64,000 bases of DNA from Armatimonadota bacterium. GTDB lineage: Bacteria > Armatimonadota > Fimbriimonadia > Fimbriimonadales > Fimbriimonadaceae. The position numbers were made by a program, and so were the translations under genes. Positions 17,367 through 26,258 of the stretch are shown here, in pieces. The notes under the pieces were generated by a model. It saw nothing but the letters and a program-made list of their open reading frames with translations, did not search any database and had not been told where the DNA came from. Positions within the stretch are counted from its first letter, which is position 1; every line of letters starts with the position of its first letter. The stretch lies in assembly GCA_037138755.1 (NCBI GenBank), contig JBAXHT010000001.1, positions 467,805 through 531,804 on the forward strand. The letters are read 5' to 3'.

Positions 17367-19879
17367 TTGTCTTTGCCCAATACGTACTTATCTAGCCAAG
17401 CGATCCAGCGCGCCCACTGATCCATCAGAGTCTCGCGGGCGATCTGCCCGTGGTCTTCGTAGGGATACATGTAGAGCGCGGCCGGTTTGCCGATGCTCTC
17501 GAGCACATTGAACATCCGTGCCGAGTTGATCGGGTCGGTTCCCACGTTCTGGTCATCCATTCCTGCGTACATGAGTAGTGCCCCGCTCAGGTTCTCGGCA
17601 TAAAGAATCGGAGACATGTCGAGGTACGTACTTCGCGCCTCGAAAAGCGTGCGTTGCTCGCCCTGGAAGGCGATTGGTGTCAGCGTTCGGTTGTAGTTCC
17701 CGGCTCCCGCAATTCCCGCTTTGAAGAATGGAGTGTGGACCATTGCGTTCGCAGTGCTAAACCCGCCGTAACTGTGTCCGCCAAGCGCGAGCTTGGTGCG
17801 GTCGGCGATTCCTCTCGCGTCCAAAGCGTCAATCGTCGCCGACATGTTTTGGCGGAGATGATCGACATAGAAGTCGTTCACTCGAGTTTTTGGTCCTACG
17901 ATCGGACAATCTGGTTCGACGAGTGCCCAGCCGCGCCGGATCAAAAGTGATTTCGGGCTGCCACCTTGGGCCGGGAACATGTTCGGATTGGGATTTCTTA
18001 TCCCTCGGTCGTAGGCGGCTTGATTATCTACTTCGTTTGGATAGAACCAGAAAAAGGCGGGCAGACGATCACCTTCGGCATGCCACTTGGGAGCCGTCAC
18101 CTTGACCCAGAACTTGAATCCATCTGCGCGGGTTACCTGGAACCGATAACGCTTGGCTTCGGTAAGGTCTGGTGCGTAGTCTTTGTTCTGTGTGACCTGT
18201 TTAGTGCGCTTGCCCCCTTCGAAAACGAAGCTGTTGCTCGGCTCCGTTGCCGTTTGGTGATCCACCAGAAGGCGGGTTCCTTCGGCGTTCAAAATGCCAT
18301 CAATCGTCTGGTAAGTCTTCTCTTCGCACTTCCAAAGTAAATCGACTTTCTTCGACTGGGTATCGAAGCTATTCAGGAACGGACGAGTTGGATTCTTCTC
18401 CTCATCCGTCGTGGTGTTCGTTCCTCTGAGCAGGATTTTGGGTGCCGTATCATCCAGTACGCTGACTCCGTTAGCATTAGCCGTAAGAACTGGAGTTCCG
18501 GGATTCTGTTCCGCCCCCTTGTATGACCAGAGAACGGTCTCGGTCATCTCTTTGTTGAGTTCAAATCGCTTAAATTTTGTCTCACCATCCTTGGTTTCGC
18601 TCAGGAAGATCGCAGTTCCCGTTGCGTTCCAGAGTAGACCGCTAAATCCCTGCTCTCGGGTTGCGAGAACAGTCTCACCGTCCTTCGCAAACGGGGCGAC
18701 CCACTTCACCAATTCTTCTGGCTCGCGGGGTGCGGTTGGCGCAACACCTGGTCGCTGTCCTCGACCTTGTTCGTCGTCTTCCGGAGAGAGAATCGGTTGA
18801 GCTGGGACCGAGGAAGGTTTGGCTTTTGTACGTACAAAGTACAAACCGGAGCCGTCCGGCATCCAGTCGACCTGCCTTCGGGCGGCGAGTGGCGTCACCG
18901 GAGGAGTTGTGACCAATGGATCAGGGGCTGGTTCACCGGGGCGAAGTGGCGTCTCTTCCAGCGTTATGAGTGCTTTGCCTGTAGAATCCCAAATTTCTTC
19001 CTTCCGACCGAAGTTGGACGCAGGCACGATGTATGAGAACGGCTTCTGCACCGTCGTTACTCGGAAGAGATTGCCTTTAGGGGCAGGATCCACCGAGGCG
19101 ATCATTGCTGGCTTGCCGACCGGAGCCATTTTGCCATCCAGGTTCACCTTGGCTAGTTGCCCGGTCATGTAGTATTCGAACCGCCGCTGATCGTTCTCAT
19201 TCTGCAGAAGGGTTCGGAACTGGCGAAGGCGATTTTTTCCAGTGTCGGTGACCTGAACTTTTGGCTGGCTCGGCAGTGCGGTTGCAACGGGTTCGTCCCC
19301 TCGATTCGTCGGAACAAAAACTCCAACAACTCCGGAGGAGTCCGAAACCCATTCAGGCGAGACTCGGGTGGCGAGGATCGGCTGTTTGGTCAACTCCCGG
19401 GTTGAGTTCTTCTCTGCGTCATGAACCCAAACCGTCGAAGCTTCCTCGCCATGAACCATATAAAGGAGAAACTTGCCGTTCGGGGACCAAGTCCCTCCGC
19501 TGAGCCACTTCCCTTTCGGCGCCTGAATCGTGCGCGTAGAAAAATCGGCGGCACTTGTCAGGACAATTGACGTCGATGTGCGAAAGGACATCGGACGGGC
19601 TCGATTTGCTACTGGATCGATCATGATTCCCGCCAGGTTCTCGTATTTGGTCGAGATATCGGCGAGGTTGACGGCCCGATCCGCCTGAACCCGTGCGAAC
19701 CAGGTTCGTGTCGCATTCAAGTTCGAGAGGTTAACGTTGAGCTGTCGGGGCTGGTCGAAATACTCGGCAATCTCAGCCGGGGGTCTCAAATATGATTCCG
19801 CGTTGATTGGAGTTGGAGCCTGAGGAGCTTTTGCTCCCGCATCGAATTGCAGTGCCAGAACTGCCGCAAAAAAGTGCAT
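17363..19879 (-). CDS. S9 family serine peptidase (prolyl oligopeptidase / glutamyl endopeptidase type)
   Basis: 838 residues with an N-terminal signal peptide (MHFFAAVLALQFDAGAKA). A beta-propeller region covers about residues 60-560; the alpha/beta-hydrolase domain follows. Catalytic Ser in GGHSYGGFS (near residue 700), Asp in YAGMDDQN (about 773) and His in YEDHGQ (about 810). It should cleave peptides outside the cytoplasm. The motif set and length match the group annotated as S9 or glutamyl endopeptidase in Armatimonadota and Bacteroidota. TAAGCT lies six bases before the ATG. It heads the S9-ggt-M24 unit. Confidence 0.9.
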   Translation of the reverse strand: MHFFAAVLALQFDAGAKAPQAPTPINAESYLRPPAEIAEYFDQPRQLNVNLSNLNATRTWFARVQADRAVNLADISTKYENLAGIMIDPVANRARPMSFRTSTSIVLTSAADFSTRTIQAPKGKWLSGGTWSPNGKFLLYMVHGEEASTVWVHDAEKNSTRELTKQPILATRVSPEWVSDSSGVVGVFVPTNRGDEPVATALPSQPKVQVTDTGKNRLRQFRTLLQNENDQRRFEYYMTGQLAKVNLDGKMAPVGKPAMIASVDPAPKGNLFRVTTVQKPFSYIVPASNFGRKEEIWDSTGKALITLEETPLRPGEPAPDPLVTTPPVTPLAARRQVDWMPDGSGLYFVRTKAKPSSVPAQPILSPEDDEQGRGQRPGVAPTAPREPEELVKWVAPFAKDGETVLATREQGFSGLLWNATGTAIFLSETKDGETKFKRFELNKEMTETVLWSYKGAEQNPGTPVLTANANGVSVLDDTAPKILLRGTNTTTDEEKNPTRPFLNSFDTQSKKVDLLWKCEEKTYQTIDGILNAEGTRLLVDHQTATEPSNSFVFEGGKRTKQVTQNKDYAPDLTEAKRYRFQVTRADGFKFWVKVTAPKWHAEGDRLPAFFWFYPNEVDNQAAYDRGIRNPNPNMFPAQGGSPKSLLIRRGWALVEPDCPIVGPKTRVNDFYVDHLRQNMSATIDALDARGIADRTKLALGGHSYGGFSTANAMVHTPFFKAGIAGAGNYNRTLTPIAFQGEQRTLFEARSTYLDMSPILYAENLSGALLMYAGMDDQNVGTDPINSARMFNVLESIGKPAALYMYPYEDHGQIARETLMDQWARWIAWLDKYVLGKDK

Positions 19880-19888
19880 TGCGCTAGC

Positions 19889-20443
19889 TTAATCAATTAC
19901 AGTGACAGTTTTCTCGATTTCTAGGATCCCGTCCACTGTGACGGCAAGTTTTTGGTTTCCATTTTCAATAACCGTCCAACCGCGCTGGGCAAACTGGGGC
20001 CAGATTGCGCCGTTCAAGTCGTGTACAAAGTGCTCGATATCTTTTGGATCGAAACTCTTTTCGGTGCGAAGCAGGTTTCGTTCTAAGTTGACCTCGAGTG
20101 CGCAGGTAAGGCAAACCACTGTCGTGGCTCCAGCTTCTCGAACAAAAAGTTCAATGCTGTCTGGGAACGAGCAGTGCTCGATCACGACTGCAAAACCGGC
20201 ATCCGAGTAAGTGCGTGCGCACTGGCCAGCTGCGATATGTGCCAAGCAGAACTGGCGATGGCACTCCTCGTCGTACCCTTGGGTTGGTTGGCGCAGTCCT
20301 GAGACCACGTATTGGCGGAAGTAGTCAAGGTCAATCCGAAACGCCTTCTCATATCTTTCGGCGAGTGCCTTTGCCGTAGTCGATTTCCCAACTCCGGGCG
20401 CACCGGAGATGAAGAAGATTCGCCCTTTTGGCAAGGCAGGCAT
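19889..20443 (-). CDS. P-loop kinase-like protein (AAA/adenylylsulfate- or shikimate-kinase-like fold)
   Basis: 184 residues. Walker A is FISGAPGVGKSTTAKALAERY near the N-terminus, followed by RIDLDYFRQYV. The later CLTCALEVNLERNLLR resembles the lid and Arg region of small-molecule kinases. Substrate unknown; it is of the size of adenylate-kinase-like or zeta-toxin-like kinases but has no antitoxin partner nearby. The ATG lies 7 nt after TATACT with no ribosome site, so a leaderless mRNA is likely. It is divergent from tRNA-Gln, with which it shares the palindromic -10 element, and ends 10 nt before the S9 peptidase. Confidence 0.75.
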   Translation of the reverse strand: MPALPKGRIFFISGAPGVGKSTTAKALAERYEKAFRIDLDYFRQYVVSGLRQPTQGYDEECHRQFCLAHIAAGQCARTYSDAGFAVVIEHCSFPDSIELFVREAGATTVVCLTCALEVNLERNLLRTEKSFDPKDIEHFVHDLNGAIWPQFAQRGWTVIENGNQKLAVTVDGILEIEKTVTVID

Positions 20444-20450
20444 CGACCGA

Positions 20451-20458
20451 AGTATACT
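20451..20458. promoter_or_regulatory. Palindromic -10 element shared by the kinase gene and tRNA-Gln
   Basis: AGTATACT reads the same on both strands. On the minus strand TATACT precedes the kinase ATG by 7 nt. On the plus strand TATACT (20453-20458) precedes the first base of mature tRNA-Gln by 12 nt, the usual distance for a tRNA promoter. Confidence 0.6.
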
Positions 20459-20470
20459 GTTGGCACGATT

Positions 20471-20544
20471 TGCCGGATCGTCTAATGGCAGGACAGCTGT
20501 TTTTGGTGCAGCACGTCAAGGTTCGAATCCTTGTCCGGCAGCCA
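20471..20544 (+). tRNA. tRNA-Gln (anticodon TTG)
   Basis: The acceptor arm TGCCGGA (20471-20477) pairs with TCCGGCA (20534-20540), followed by discriminator G and an encoded CCA. The D-arm contains CTAATGGCAGG, the anticodon loop is TTTTGGT with TTG at positions 34-36, and the T-arm is AAGGTTCGAATCCTT. All arms fold normally. A decayed copy of this gene lies at 24873-24932. Confidence 0.96.
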
Positions 20545-20552
20545 CTTTTTTG

Positions 20553-20590
20553 AAACCGACCCCCGACTTTTGGGTCGGGGTTTCTTGTTC
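20553..20590 (+). terminator. Intrinsic terminator after tRNA-Gln
   Basis: CCCCGAC (20561-20567) pairs with GTCGGGG (20574-20580) around a TTTTGG loop; an alternative 10-bp pairing AAACCGACCC / GGGTC...TTT is also possible. TTTCTTGTT follows. It lies 9 nt after the tRNA CCA end. Confidence 0.75.
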
Positions 20591-20773
20591 TACTCCCCTT
20601 AAACTCACGCTTACGTTTGCTAACAGACGGCCATCCGTATCAAAAAACAAGGCACGGTACGAACTCGATCCTTGGTCCAGCGCTAAAAACACTGGGTTGA
20701 TGCGCTCATCATGCAGAATCTTTGCCGAAGGAGATTTTTGCGGTAGTGCTGGTTACGGTAGCATCGGAGTTGG

Positions 20774-23143
20774 ATGATGCGAGGCAAAGTCGGTTCGCAA
20801 AAAAAGTTGGTTCGCCGAGCAGGGTTCATTGCGTCTGTCGGCGTTCTGACGTACGGCATCGCCAGCGCCAATTATCCTTCGACGCTTGATTTCGCCTCGG
20901 ACGTAGACCCGATTCTAAGAGCCCATTGCTCACCTTGCCACTACAGCAAAGAGCCCGCCGCTGGCCTCGCGTTTGACCAACTTGCCGGCCTCATGAAGGG
21001 TGGGGTATCCGGCCCCGCGATTGTGACCCGCAACTCGGGGAAGAGTCGGTTGATAAGACGAATATTGGGCCAGGATGGCTTACCGAGAATGCCCATCGGA
21101 TTTAACGCCCTGGCCAACGCCGATATCGCAACCCTTCGAAGTTGGATTGATCAGGGAGCAAAATCATCATCGGCAACTGCCCGACGGACCCATTGGGCCT
21201 ATGTCGTGCCGGTTCGCCCCCCGATTCCGGCTATCAAGCAATCCACATGGGTGCGGAACCCCATCGACTCCTTTGTTCTGTCCACGCTAACGAAAAACGG
21301 GCTGAAACCGTCTCTCGAGGCCGATCGGGCCACCCTGATCCGCCGGGTCACGCTTGACCTCATCGGCCTGCCTCCAACTCCTTTTGAAGTGGATGACTTC
21401 ATGGCCGACCGAAGCCCCGGCGCCTACGAAAGAGTGGTAGACCGACTGCTCGCCAGCAAACACTACGGCGAAAGAATGGCGCTCCCCTGGCTAGATCTTG
21501 CCCGCTATGCCGATAGCAACGGCTTCCAGCAAGAGGGCGACAATCAACAGTACGGTTGGAGAGATTGGGTGGTGAGAGCCATCAACCAAAACATGCCCTT
21601 CGACGAGTTCACCATCGAACAACTCGCCGGAGATTTGCTTCCAAACGCCACCGTGGACCAAATCGTCGCCACCGGATTTAACCGAAACCACATGCTCAAC
21701 GGTGAAGGCGGCGCGATTCCTGAAGAGCAACGGTCGGTCAACCTTTTTGACCGTGTAGATACCACTTCGACCGCTTGGTTGGGTCTCACGATGGCCTGCG
21801 CGCGGTGTCACGACCACAAGTACGACCCCATCTCCCAGCGAGACTACTACCGCATGATGGCGCACTTCAATCAAGTGCCCGAAACCGGGGTGCCTAGCGG
21901 GGGTGGACAGTACCGGATCGCCGATCCAACCGTATACGGTGGTACAAAAGATCAGATAACTCGGCTAGCTGCGGCTGAAAACGAGCTTGCAAAACTCAAA
22001 ACTGCCAATCCACCCGATAAGAAACTAATTGCCGCCGCCTCTGAGATTGTAGAAAAACATCGAGCGGAAATGCCCCGAGTGATGGTCATGTCCGACGCCC
22101 AACCCCGAAAAACCTATATCTTCAATCGCGGTAACTATCTGGAACACGGAGAGGAAGTCGAACCGGGCCTGCCCGAGAAGATTGCTCGCGCCACAGTCCC
22201 GGCCAAAAATCGAATGGCGCTTGCCCGATGGATCGTTTCTTCCGAGAACCCGTTGACAGCAAGATTCTTTGTCAATCGAACCTGGCAACTCTTCTTTGGC
22301 CGGGGTTTGGTACGAACCGAAGAGAACTTCGGCGTCAAAGGTGAACCGCCTACCCATCCCGAACTTCTCGATTGGCTTGCCGTCGAGTTTCGCGAGCGAG
22401 GCTGGGACGTCAAGCGCCTACAGCGCCTCATCGTCACCAGCAGCGCATATCGCCAAAGCTCAAGGGTGACGCCTGAGTTGATTCGACGCGATCCCGAGAA
22501 CCGACTCCTTGCTCGTGGTGCGAGATTCCGCCTTCCGTCGCCGATCCTAAGGGATATTGCCCTGAAATCCAGCGGGCTGCTCAATCCGGCCATGGGCGGA
22601 AAACCCGTCTATCCTTACCAGCCGAAGGAGATTTGGGACGGCCTAGCCATCACTCTAGAGCGAGACTTCAAGTACCCGCAGTCCAAGGGAGCTGATAATT
22701 ATCGTCGAAGCATCTACACCTTCTGGCGCCGTACCGCTGCCCCCGGCAACATGTTCGATGCCTCGTCCCGGCAGGTCTGCACTGTGCGAAATAGCGTTAC
22801 CTCGTCCCCCCTCCATGCCCTCACGATGCTGAACGACATCACTTGGGTCGAAGCTGGCCGCGGATTAGCCCAGCAGGTCCTTAAACTTCCCGCCCGCAGT
22901 CGGCTCAGTGAAGCGTTTCGCCGAGTTTGCACCCGAAGACCCAACGCCGCCGAGCTAAGCGTACTGGAGCGGAGCCTGGCTCGGTCACAGCAATACTTCG
23001 AGTCAAATCCTGCCGAAGTTGCCCCATTTCTTGCCGTCGGAGACCTTCCGGTGGACCCGAAACTTAACCCCGTCGAAGTCGCGGCCTATGCCAGCGTTTG
23101 CCTGGCTATCTACAACCTGGACGAGGCCATGACCCGCGAATGA
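20774..23143 (+). CDS. PSD1 protein with cytochrome c-like, DUF1549 and DUF1553 domains
   Basis: 789 residues. A signal/anchor covers about residues 12-32. A haem-binding CSPCH is at about residues 52-56 in the planctomycete-type cytochrome c domain (PSCyt1). The DUF1549 domain follows (PIDSFVLSTL, LTLDLIGLPPTPFEVDDF, CARCHDHKYDPI, which adds a second CxxCH) and then DUF1553 (NRTWQLFFGRGLVRTEENFGVKGEPPTHPELLDWLA). Such proteins are exported, and their role is unproven, often assumed to be in polysaccharide breakdown or electron transfer. The DUF1501 gene starts on its stop codon (ATGA). The pair lies between the intact and the decayed tRNA-Gln. Confidence 0.9.
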   Translation: MMRGKVGSQKKLVRRAGFIASVGVLTYGIASANYPSTLDFASDVDPILRAHCSPCHYSKEPAAGLAFDQLAGLMKGGVSGPAIVTRNSGKSRLIRRILGQDGLPRMPIGFNALANADIATLRSWIDQGAKSSSATARRTHWAYVVPVRPPIPAIKQSTWVRNPIDSFVLSTLTKNGLKPSLEADRATLIRRVTLDLIGLPPTPFEVDDFMADRSPGAYERVVDRLLASKHYGERMALPWLDLARYADSNGFQQEGDNQQYGWRDWVVRAINQNMPFDEFTIEQLAGDLLPNATVDQIVATGFNRNHMLNGEGGAIPEEQRSVNLFDRVDTTSTAWLGLTMACARCHDHKYDPISQRDYYRMMAHFNQVPETGVPSGGGQYRIADPTVYGGTKDQITRLAAAENELAKLKTANPPDKKLIAAASEIVEKHRAEMPRVMVMSDAQPRKTYIFNRGNYLEHGEEVEPGLPEKIARATVPAKNRMALARWIVSSENPLTARFFVNRTWQLFFGRGLVRTEENFGVKGEPPTHPELLDWLAVEFRERGWDVKRLQRLIVTSSAYRQSSRVTPELIRRDPENRLLARGARFRLPSPILRDIALKSSGLLNPAMGGKPVYPYQPKEIWDGLAITLERDFKYPQSKGADNYRRSIYTFWRRTAAPGNMFDASSRQVCTVRNSVTSSPLHALTMLNDITWVEAGRGLAQQVLKLPARSRLSEAFRRVCTRRPNAAELSVLERSLARSQQYFESNPAEVAPFLAVGDLPVDPKLNPVEVAAYASVCLAIYNLDEAMTRE

Positions 23144-24609
23144 ACCTATTTTTTGAGCGCGACCTACGAATCTCTCGCCGTCAATTGCTCGGCGCCGCCG
23201 CCCAGGGCGCTGGTTCCCTCGCCCTCATGGGCCTGCTCGCCCAGGACGGATTTGCCTCAACTCTCGCCCCGCAAAAAAGGGGTCTCAAAGGGCTTCCCGG
23301 TCTACCGCATTTTCCCGCGCGAGCCAAGCGAGTGATCGTCCTCTGGCAAGGTGGCGCCCCCTCTCAGGTGGATCTTTTCGATCCCAAGCCCAATCTGGAA
23401 GCATTGCGAATGCAGGAGCTTCCCGACTCCGTTCGCTCCCGATCGCGCCTCTCCACGATGACCAGCGGCCAGGCCAAATATCCCATTCTGCCCGCGATTC
23501 AGCCTTTCAAAAACTACGGTCAAAGTGGCACCGCCATGTCCACCCTGCTCCCACACTTAGGCAGCGTAGCCGATGACATATGCCTCGTGCGCTCGATGCA
23601 CACCGAAGTCGTGAACCACGCCCCGGGAGTCACCCTTTTTCTAACTGGCAGCCAAATCCCAGGTCGGCCCAGTATGGGAGCTTGGGCCGCATACGGTCTT
23701 GGATCCACCACCGATGAGCTTCCCGCATTCGTCGTCATGACCTCTAACGACGAGAAGAAAACCTGCGGCCAACTGTTCTATGACTACTATTGGGGTAGCG
23801 GATTTCTGCCGTCCCTCTACCAGGGCGTGCGCTTCCGCGCCGAAGGTGATCCCGTTCTGTATCTAAGCAATCCTCCCGGCATGTCGCCCGCTCTCCGGCG
23901 GGGCGTCCTCGATGACATCGCAGATCTCGACCGCCAGCGTCACAAAGTCTACGGGGATCCCGAGATCGAATCCCGTATCGCCCAGTACGAGATGGCGTTT
24001 AAGATGCAAACCAGCGTCCCCGATCTAACTGATCTATCCAAGGAATCAGCCGACACTCTGGAGATGTACGGTCCCGACGTCCAGCGAAAGGGAAGTTACG
24101 CCTACAACTGCCTCCTCGCCCGGCGCCTGGTCGAACGCGGCGTCCGGTTTGTCCAGCTCATGCACAGTGGCTGGGACCAACACTCCAATCTCGACACCCA
24201 ACTCGCGCTTCAATGTCGAGACACTGATCAACCGTCCGCCGCCCTCATCAAGGACCTCAAACAGCGCGGAATGCTGGAGGACACCATCGTCGTTTGGATC
24301 AGCGAGTTTGGTCGTACTGTCTTCGTTCAGGGCGATATTACTAAGCCTGATGGTCACGGACGTGATCATTTCGGATCCTGCTACAGCATCTGGGCCGCCG
24401 GAGGCGGCTTCCGAGGCGGCACCGTTCACGGCGAAACCGACGAGTTCTGCTACGGCATCACCAAGGACCCGGTCAGCGTCAATGACCTCCAAGCCACCCT
24501 ACTCCATCAACTGGGCATCGATCACAAACGCCTCACCTTCCGGCACCAAGGCCGCGACTTCCGACTAACCGATGTCAGCGGCGAGGTCGTCAAAAACATC
24601 ATCGCATAG
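23140..24609 (+). CDS. DUF1501 domain protein with Tat signal
   Basis: 489 residues from the ATG at 23140, which overlaps the PSD1 stop as ATGA; an upstream start would run inside PSD1. SRRQLLGAAAQGAGSLALMG is a twin-arginine signal, so the protein should be exported folded. The sulfatase-like DUF1501 body shows VIVLWQGGAPSQVDLFDPKP, SMHTEVVNHAPG and the end VVWISEFGRTVFVQGD with DGHGRDHFG. DUF1501 and PSD1 genes almost always travel together, but the reaction is unknown. It is the last gene before the decayed tRNA-Gln copy. Confidence 0.9.
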   Translation: MNLFFERDLRISRRQLLGAAAQGAGSLALMGLLAQDGFASTLAPQKRGLKGLPGLPHFPARAKRVIVLWQGGAPSQVDLFDPKPNLEALRMQELPDSVRSRSRLSTMTSGQAKYPILPAIQPFKNYGQSGTAMSTLLPHLGSVADDICLVRSMHTEVVNHAPGVTLFLTGSQIPGRPSMGAWAAYGLGSTTDELPAFVVMTSNDEKKTCGQLFYDYYWGSGFLPSLYQGVRFRAEGDPVLYLSNPPGMSPALRRGVLDDIADLDRQRHKVYGDPEIESRIAQYEMAFKMQTSVPDLTDLSKESADTLEMYGPDVQRKGSYAYNCLLARRLVERGVRFVQLMHSGWDQHSNLDTQLALQCRDTDQPSAALIKDLKQRGMLEDTIVVWISEFGRTVFVQGDITKPDGHGRDHFGSCYSIWAAGGGFRGGTVHGETDEFCYGITKDPVSVNDLQATLLHQLGIDHKRLTFRHQGRDFRLTDVSGEVVKNIIA

Positions 24610-24872
24610 TGGCGAATATCAACGATCTAATTGGAATGAACCCGCCGTCGAGATGGAACTTAGCCGTCTGACCGAAATACCTCCCAGATTTGGGCGCGTG
24701 GAACAAAGAGTCACGTGAAATGCTCGAACCTGGGCTTCTTAGCGGAAAACCATGCCAAAGCTCGTCCAGGACCTTTCGGGCATTTCCAGCACGTCTTCCT
24801 CAAGCTCATCTCTCAAGGCGGCCCATTACGGAAGCATGCGCACGTCGGTGAAGAGCATGAGCCTCTCAGGAT
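24610..24872. other. Gap without a supported gene, between DUF1501 and the decayed tRNA
   Basis: This 263-nt stretch has a weak open frame (from 24715) with no ribosome site, and a minus-strand frame broken by stops; neither resembles a family I know. It may be eroded coding sequence at the edge of an insertion. No terminator or inverted repeat of note is visible. Confidence 0.4.
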
Positions 24873-24932
24873 TCAAATAGAAGGTCAGCTATTTTGTTTT
24901 AGCACGTCAAGGATCGAATCCCTGTCCGGCAG
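24873..24932 (+). pseudogene. Decayed tRNA-Gln copy (3' two-thirds preserved)
   Basis: Bases 24901-24932 match the last 32 bases of mature tRNA-Gln up to the discriminator base (20510-20541) with two differences; one changes the invariant T-loop TTC to ATC. Weaker similarity extends back through the anticodon and D-arm region to about 24873 (TCAAATAGAAGGTCAGCT against TCTAATGGCAGGACAGCT). The anticodon stem is destroyed, and CCA is replaced by ACA, so it cannot be functional. Position and orientation fit the far repeat left by insertion at a tRNA gene. Confidence 0.8.
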
Positions 24933-24971
24933 ACACTCCTTCTTTTCGTTCGCGTAGAATGAAGCGTCCTT

Positions 24972-26228
24972 ATGACTGACCTCGACCTTATGCTTCGCTT
25001 CATGCTCCAAGTGCTTGCCGTGCTGGGAGCATGCAAAGTCATTGGGTATCTAGGAGTCAGATTCTTGGGTCAGGCTCAAGTCACGATGGAGATGGTGGCG
25101 GGGGTCATGCTTGGCCCATCGCTGTTCGGATTACTCGCGCCCGATGGGCAGTCGGCACTGTTCCCGATCAAGAATGAGGCAGGAAGCGGGAAGCATCCTT
25201 CGATGCTGATCCTGTACGTTGTGGCTCAAACTGGGCTGGTGCTTTACATGTTCTTGGTCGGCACCGAGTTCGACCTTGGACTGGTCAAGGGCAAGACAAA
25301 GGCGGCTCTCTCGATTTCAGGTGCAGGAATCCTGTTTCCGTTCGTGTTTGGGGTGTTGGCCTACTACACGTTGATGTCCAGCCATCAAGGCTTGTTCGGA
25401 GCAAACATTACAGATTCGGCCCGGGCTTTGTATCTCGGAGCCGCGATGTGTATCACCGCGTTTCCGATGCTCGCGAGGATCATCTATGAGGCCGGATTCA
25501 CAGGAACCCGACTTGGCACCCTTGCCCTTGGGAGCGGCGCGACGGATGATGCGGCGGCCTGGTCGATTCTCGCAGTTGTTTTGGCTCAGAGTAAGGGCGA
25601 TCCAAAAATTGCTTTGTTCGCAATTGGTGGCGGAATCCTGTTTGTTACTCTGATGCTGACAGTTGGAAAGGTGCAATTAGCCAAGTTTCTGGCTGGCAAA
25701 ACTCTCGATCAAACCCTGTTCACATTCATCACTCTGCTTCTATTCGCGGCGGCTTGGTTCACAGATGCCATTGGTGTCTATGCTGTCTTCGGTGCGTTTA
25801 CGCTGGGAGCGGCAATGCCCAAAGGCGAACTCACGAAGGGACTGCAGGCAAAGATAGAACCGCTAACAGTTGGCCTCTTCCTGCCGTTCTTCTTCGTCTA
25901 CTCCGGGCTCAATACGAAGCTATCGTCCATCCAGGGAGCCGAAATGTGGATTATCGCGTTGATCGTTCTGATAGCCGCAATCGCTGGGAAACTGGGTGGG
26001 TGCTACCTGGCGGCACGTTTGAGCGGAGAAAGGCACATGAACGCTCTCGGAATCGGGATCCTCATGAATTCCCGTGGTCTGATGGAGCTGATCATCCTCA
26101 ACATTGGCCTTCAGAACGGAGTGATTACCCAACAGCTCTTTTCGATCATGGTTGTCATGGCGATCGTCACCACCCTAATGGCGGCGCCGCTCTTCAAGCT
26201 CATCAAACCGAAGCTGATTCTAGAGTGA
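24972..26228 (+). CDS. Cation/proton antiporter, CPA2 (KefB-like) membrane domain
   Basis: 418 residues, almost entirely hydrophobic with about 12 helices. GVMLGPSLFGLLAPDG near residue 45 and the core ALGSGATDDAAAWSILAVV with the paired Asp residues are typical of CPA2 Na+(K+)/H+ exchangers, as is MNSRGLMELIILNIG near the end. It lacks the C-terminal RCK/TrkA-N domain of KefB/KefC. It should move protons against sodium or potassium across the inner membrane. TAGAAT is 11 nt before the ATG. It begins 39 nt after the decayed tRNA-Gln and would have been the tRNA's neighbour before the insertion. Confidence 0.88.
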   Translation: MTDLDLMLRFMLQVLAVLGACKVIGYLGVRFLGQAQVTMEMVAGVMLGPSLFGLLAPDGQSALFPIKNEAGSGKHPSMLILYVVAQTGLVLYMFLVGTEFDLGLVKGKTKAALSISGAGILFPFVFGVLAYYTLMSSHQGLFGANITDSARALYLGAAMCITAFPMLARIIYEAGFTGTRLGTLALGSGATDDAAAWSILAVVLAQSKGDPKIALFAIGGGILFVTLMLTVGKVQLAKFLAGKTLDQTLFTFITLLLFAAAWFTDAIGVYAVFGAFTLGAAMPKGELTKGLQAKIEPLTVGLFLPFFFVYSGLNTKLSSIQGAEMWIIALIVLIAAIAGKLGGCYLAARLSGERHMNALGIGILMNSRGLMELIILNIGLQNGVITQQLFSIMVVMAIVTTLMAAPLFKLIKPKLILE

Positions 26229-26246
26229 TTTATCGGTCACTCGGTG

Positions 26247-26252
26247 TATAGT
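26247..26252 (+). promoter_or_regulatory. -10 element (TATAGT) 6 nt before the halogenase-like ATG
   Basis: TATAGT, six bases, then ATG at 26259; no Shine-Dalgarno sequence fits in the space. This supports the ATG at 26259 rather than the in-frame GTG at 26244, which lies upstream of the -10 element. Confidence 0.5.
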
Positions 26253-26258
26253 TGCTCC

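Noticed and set aside
24715-24957. Possible 80-residue protein between DUF1501 and the antiporter
   Set aside because: No ribosome site, no family resemblance, and its 3' half is the decayed tRNA-Gln sequence.
20545-24971. Integrase or excisionase gene inside the tRNA-Gln bounded segment
   Set aside because: Only the PSD1 and DUF1501 genes are present; no tyrosine or serine recombinase motif remains.
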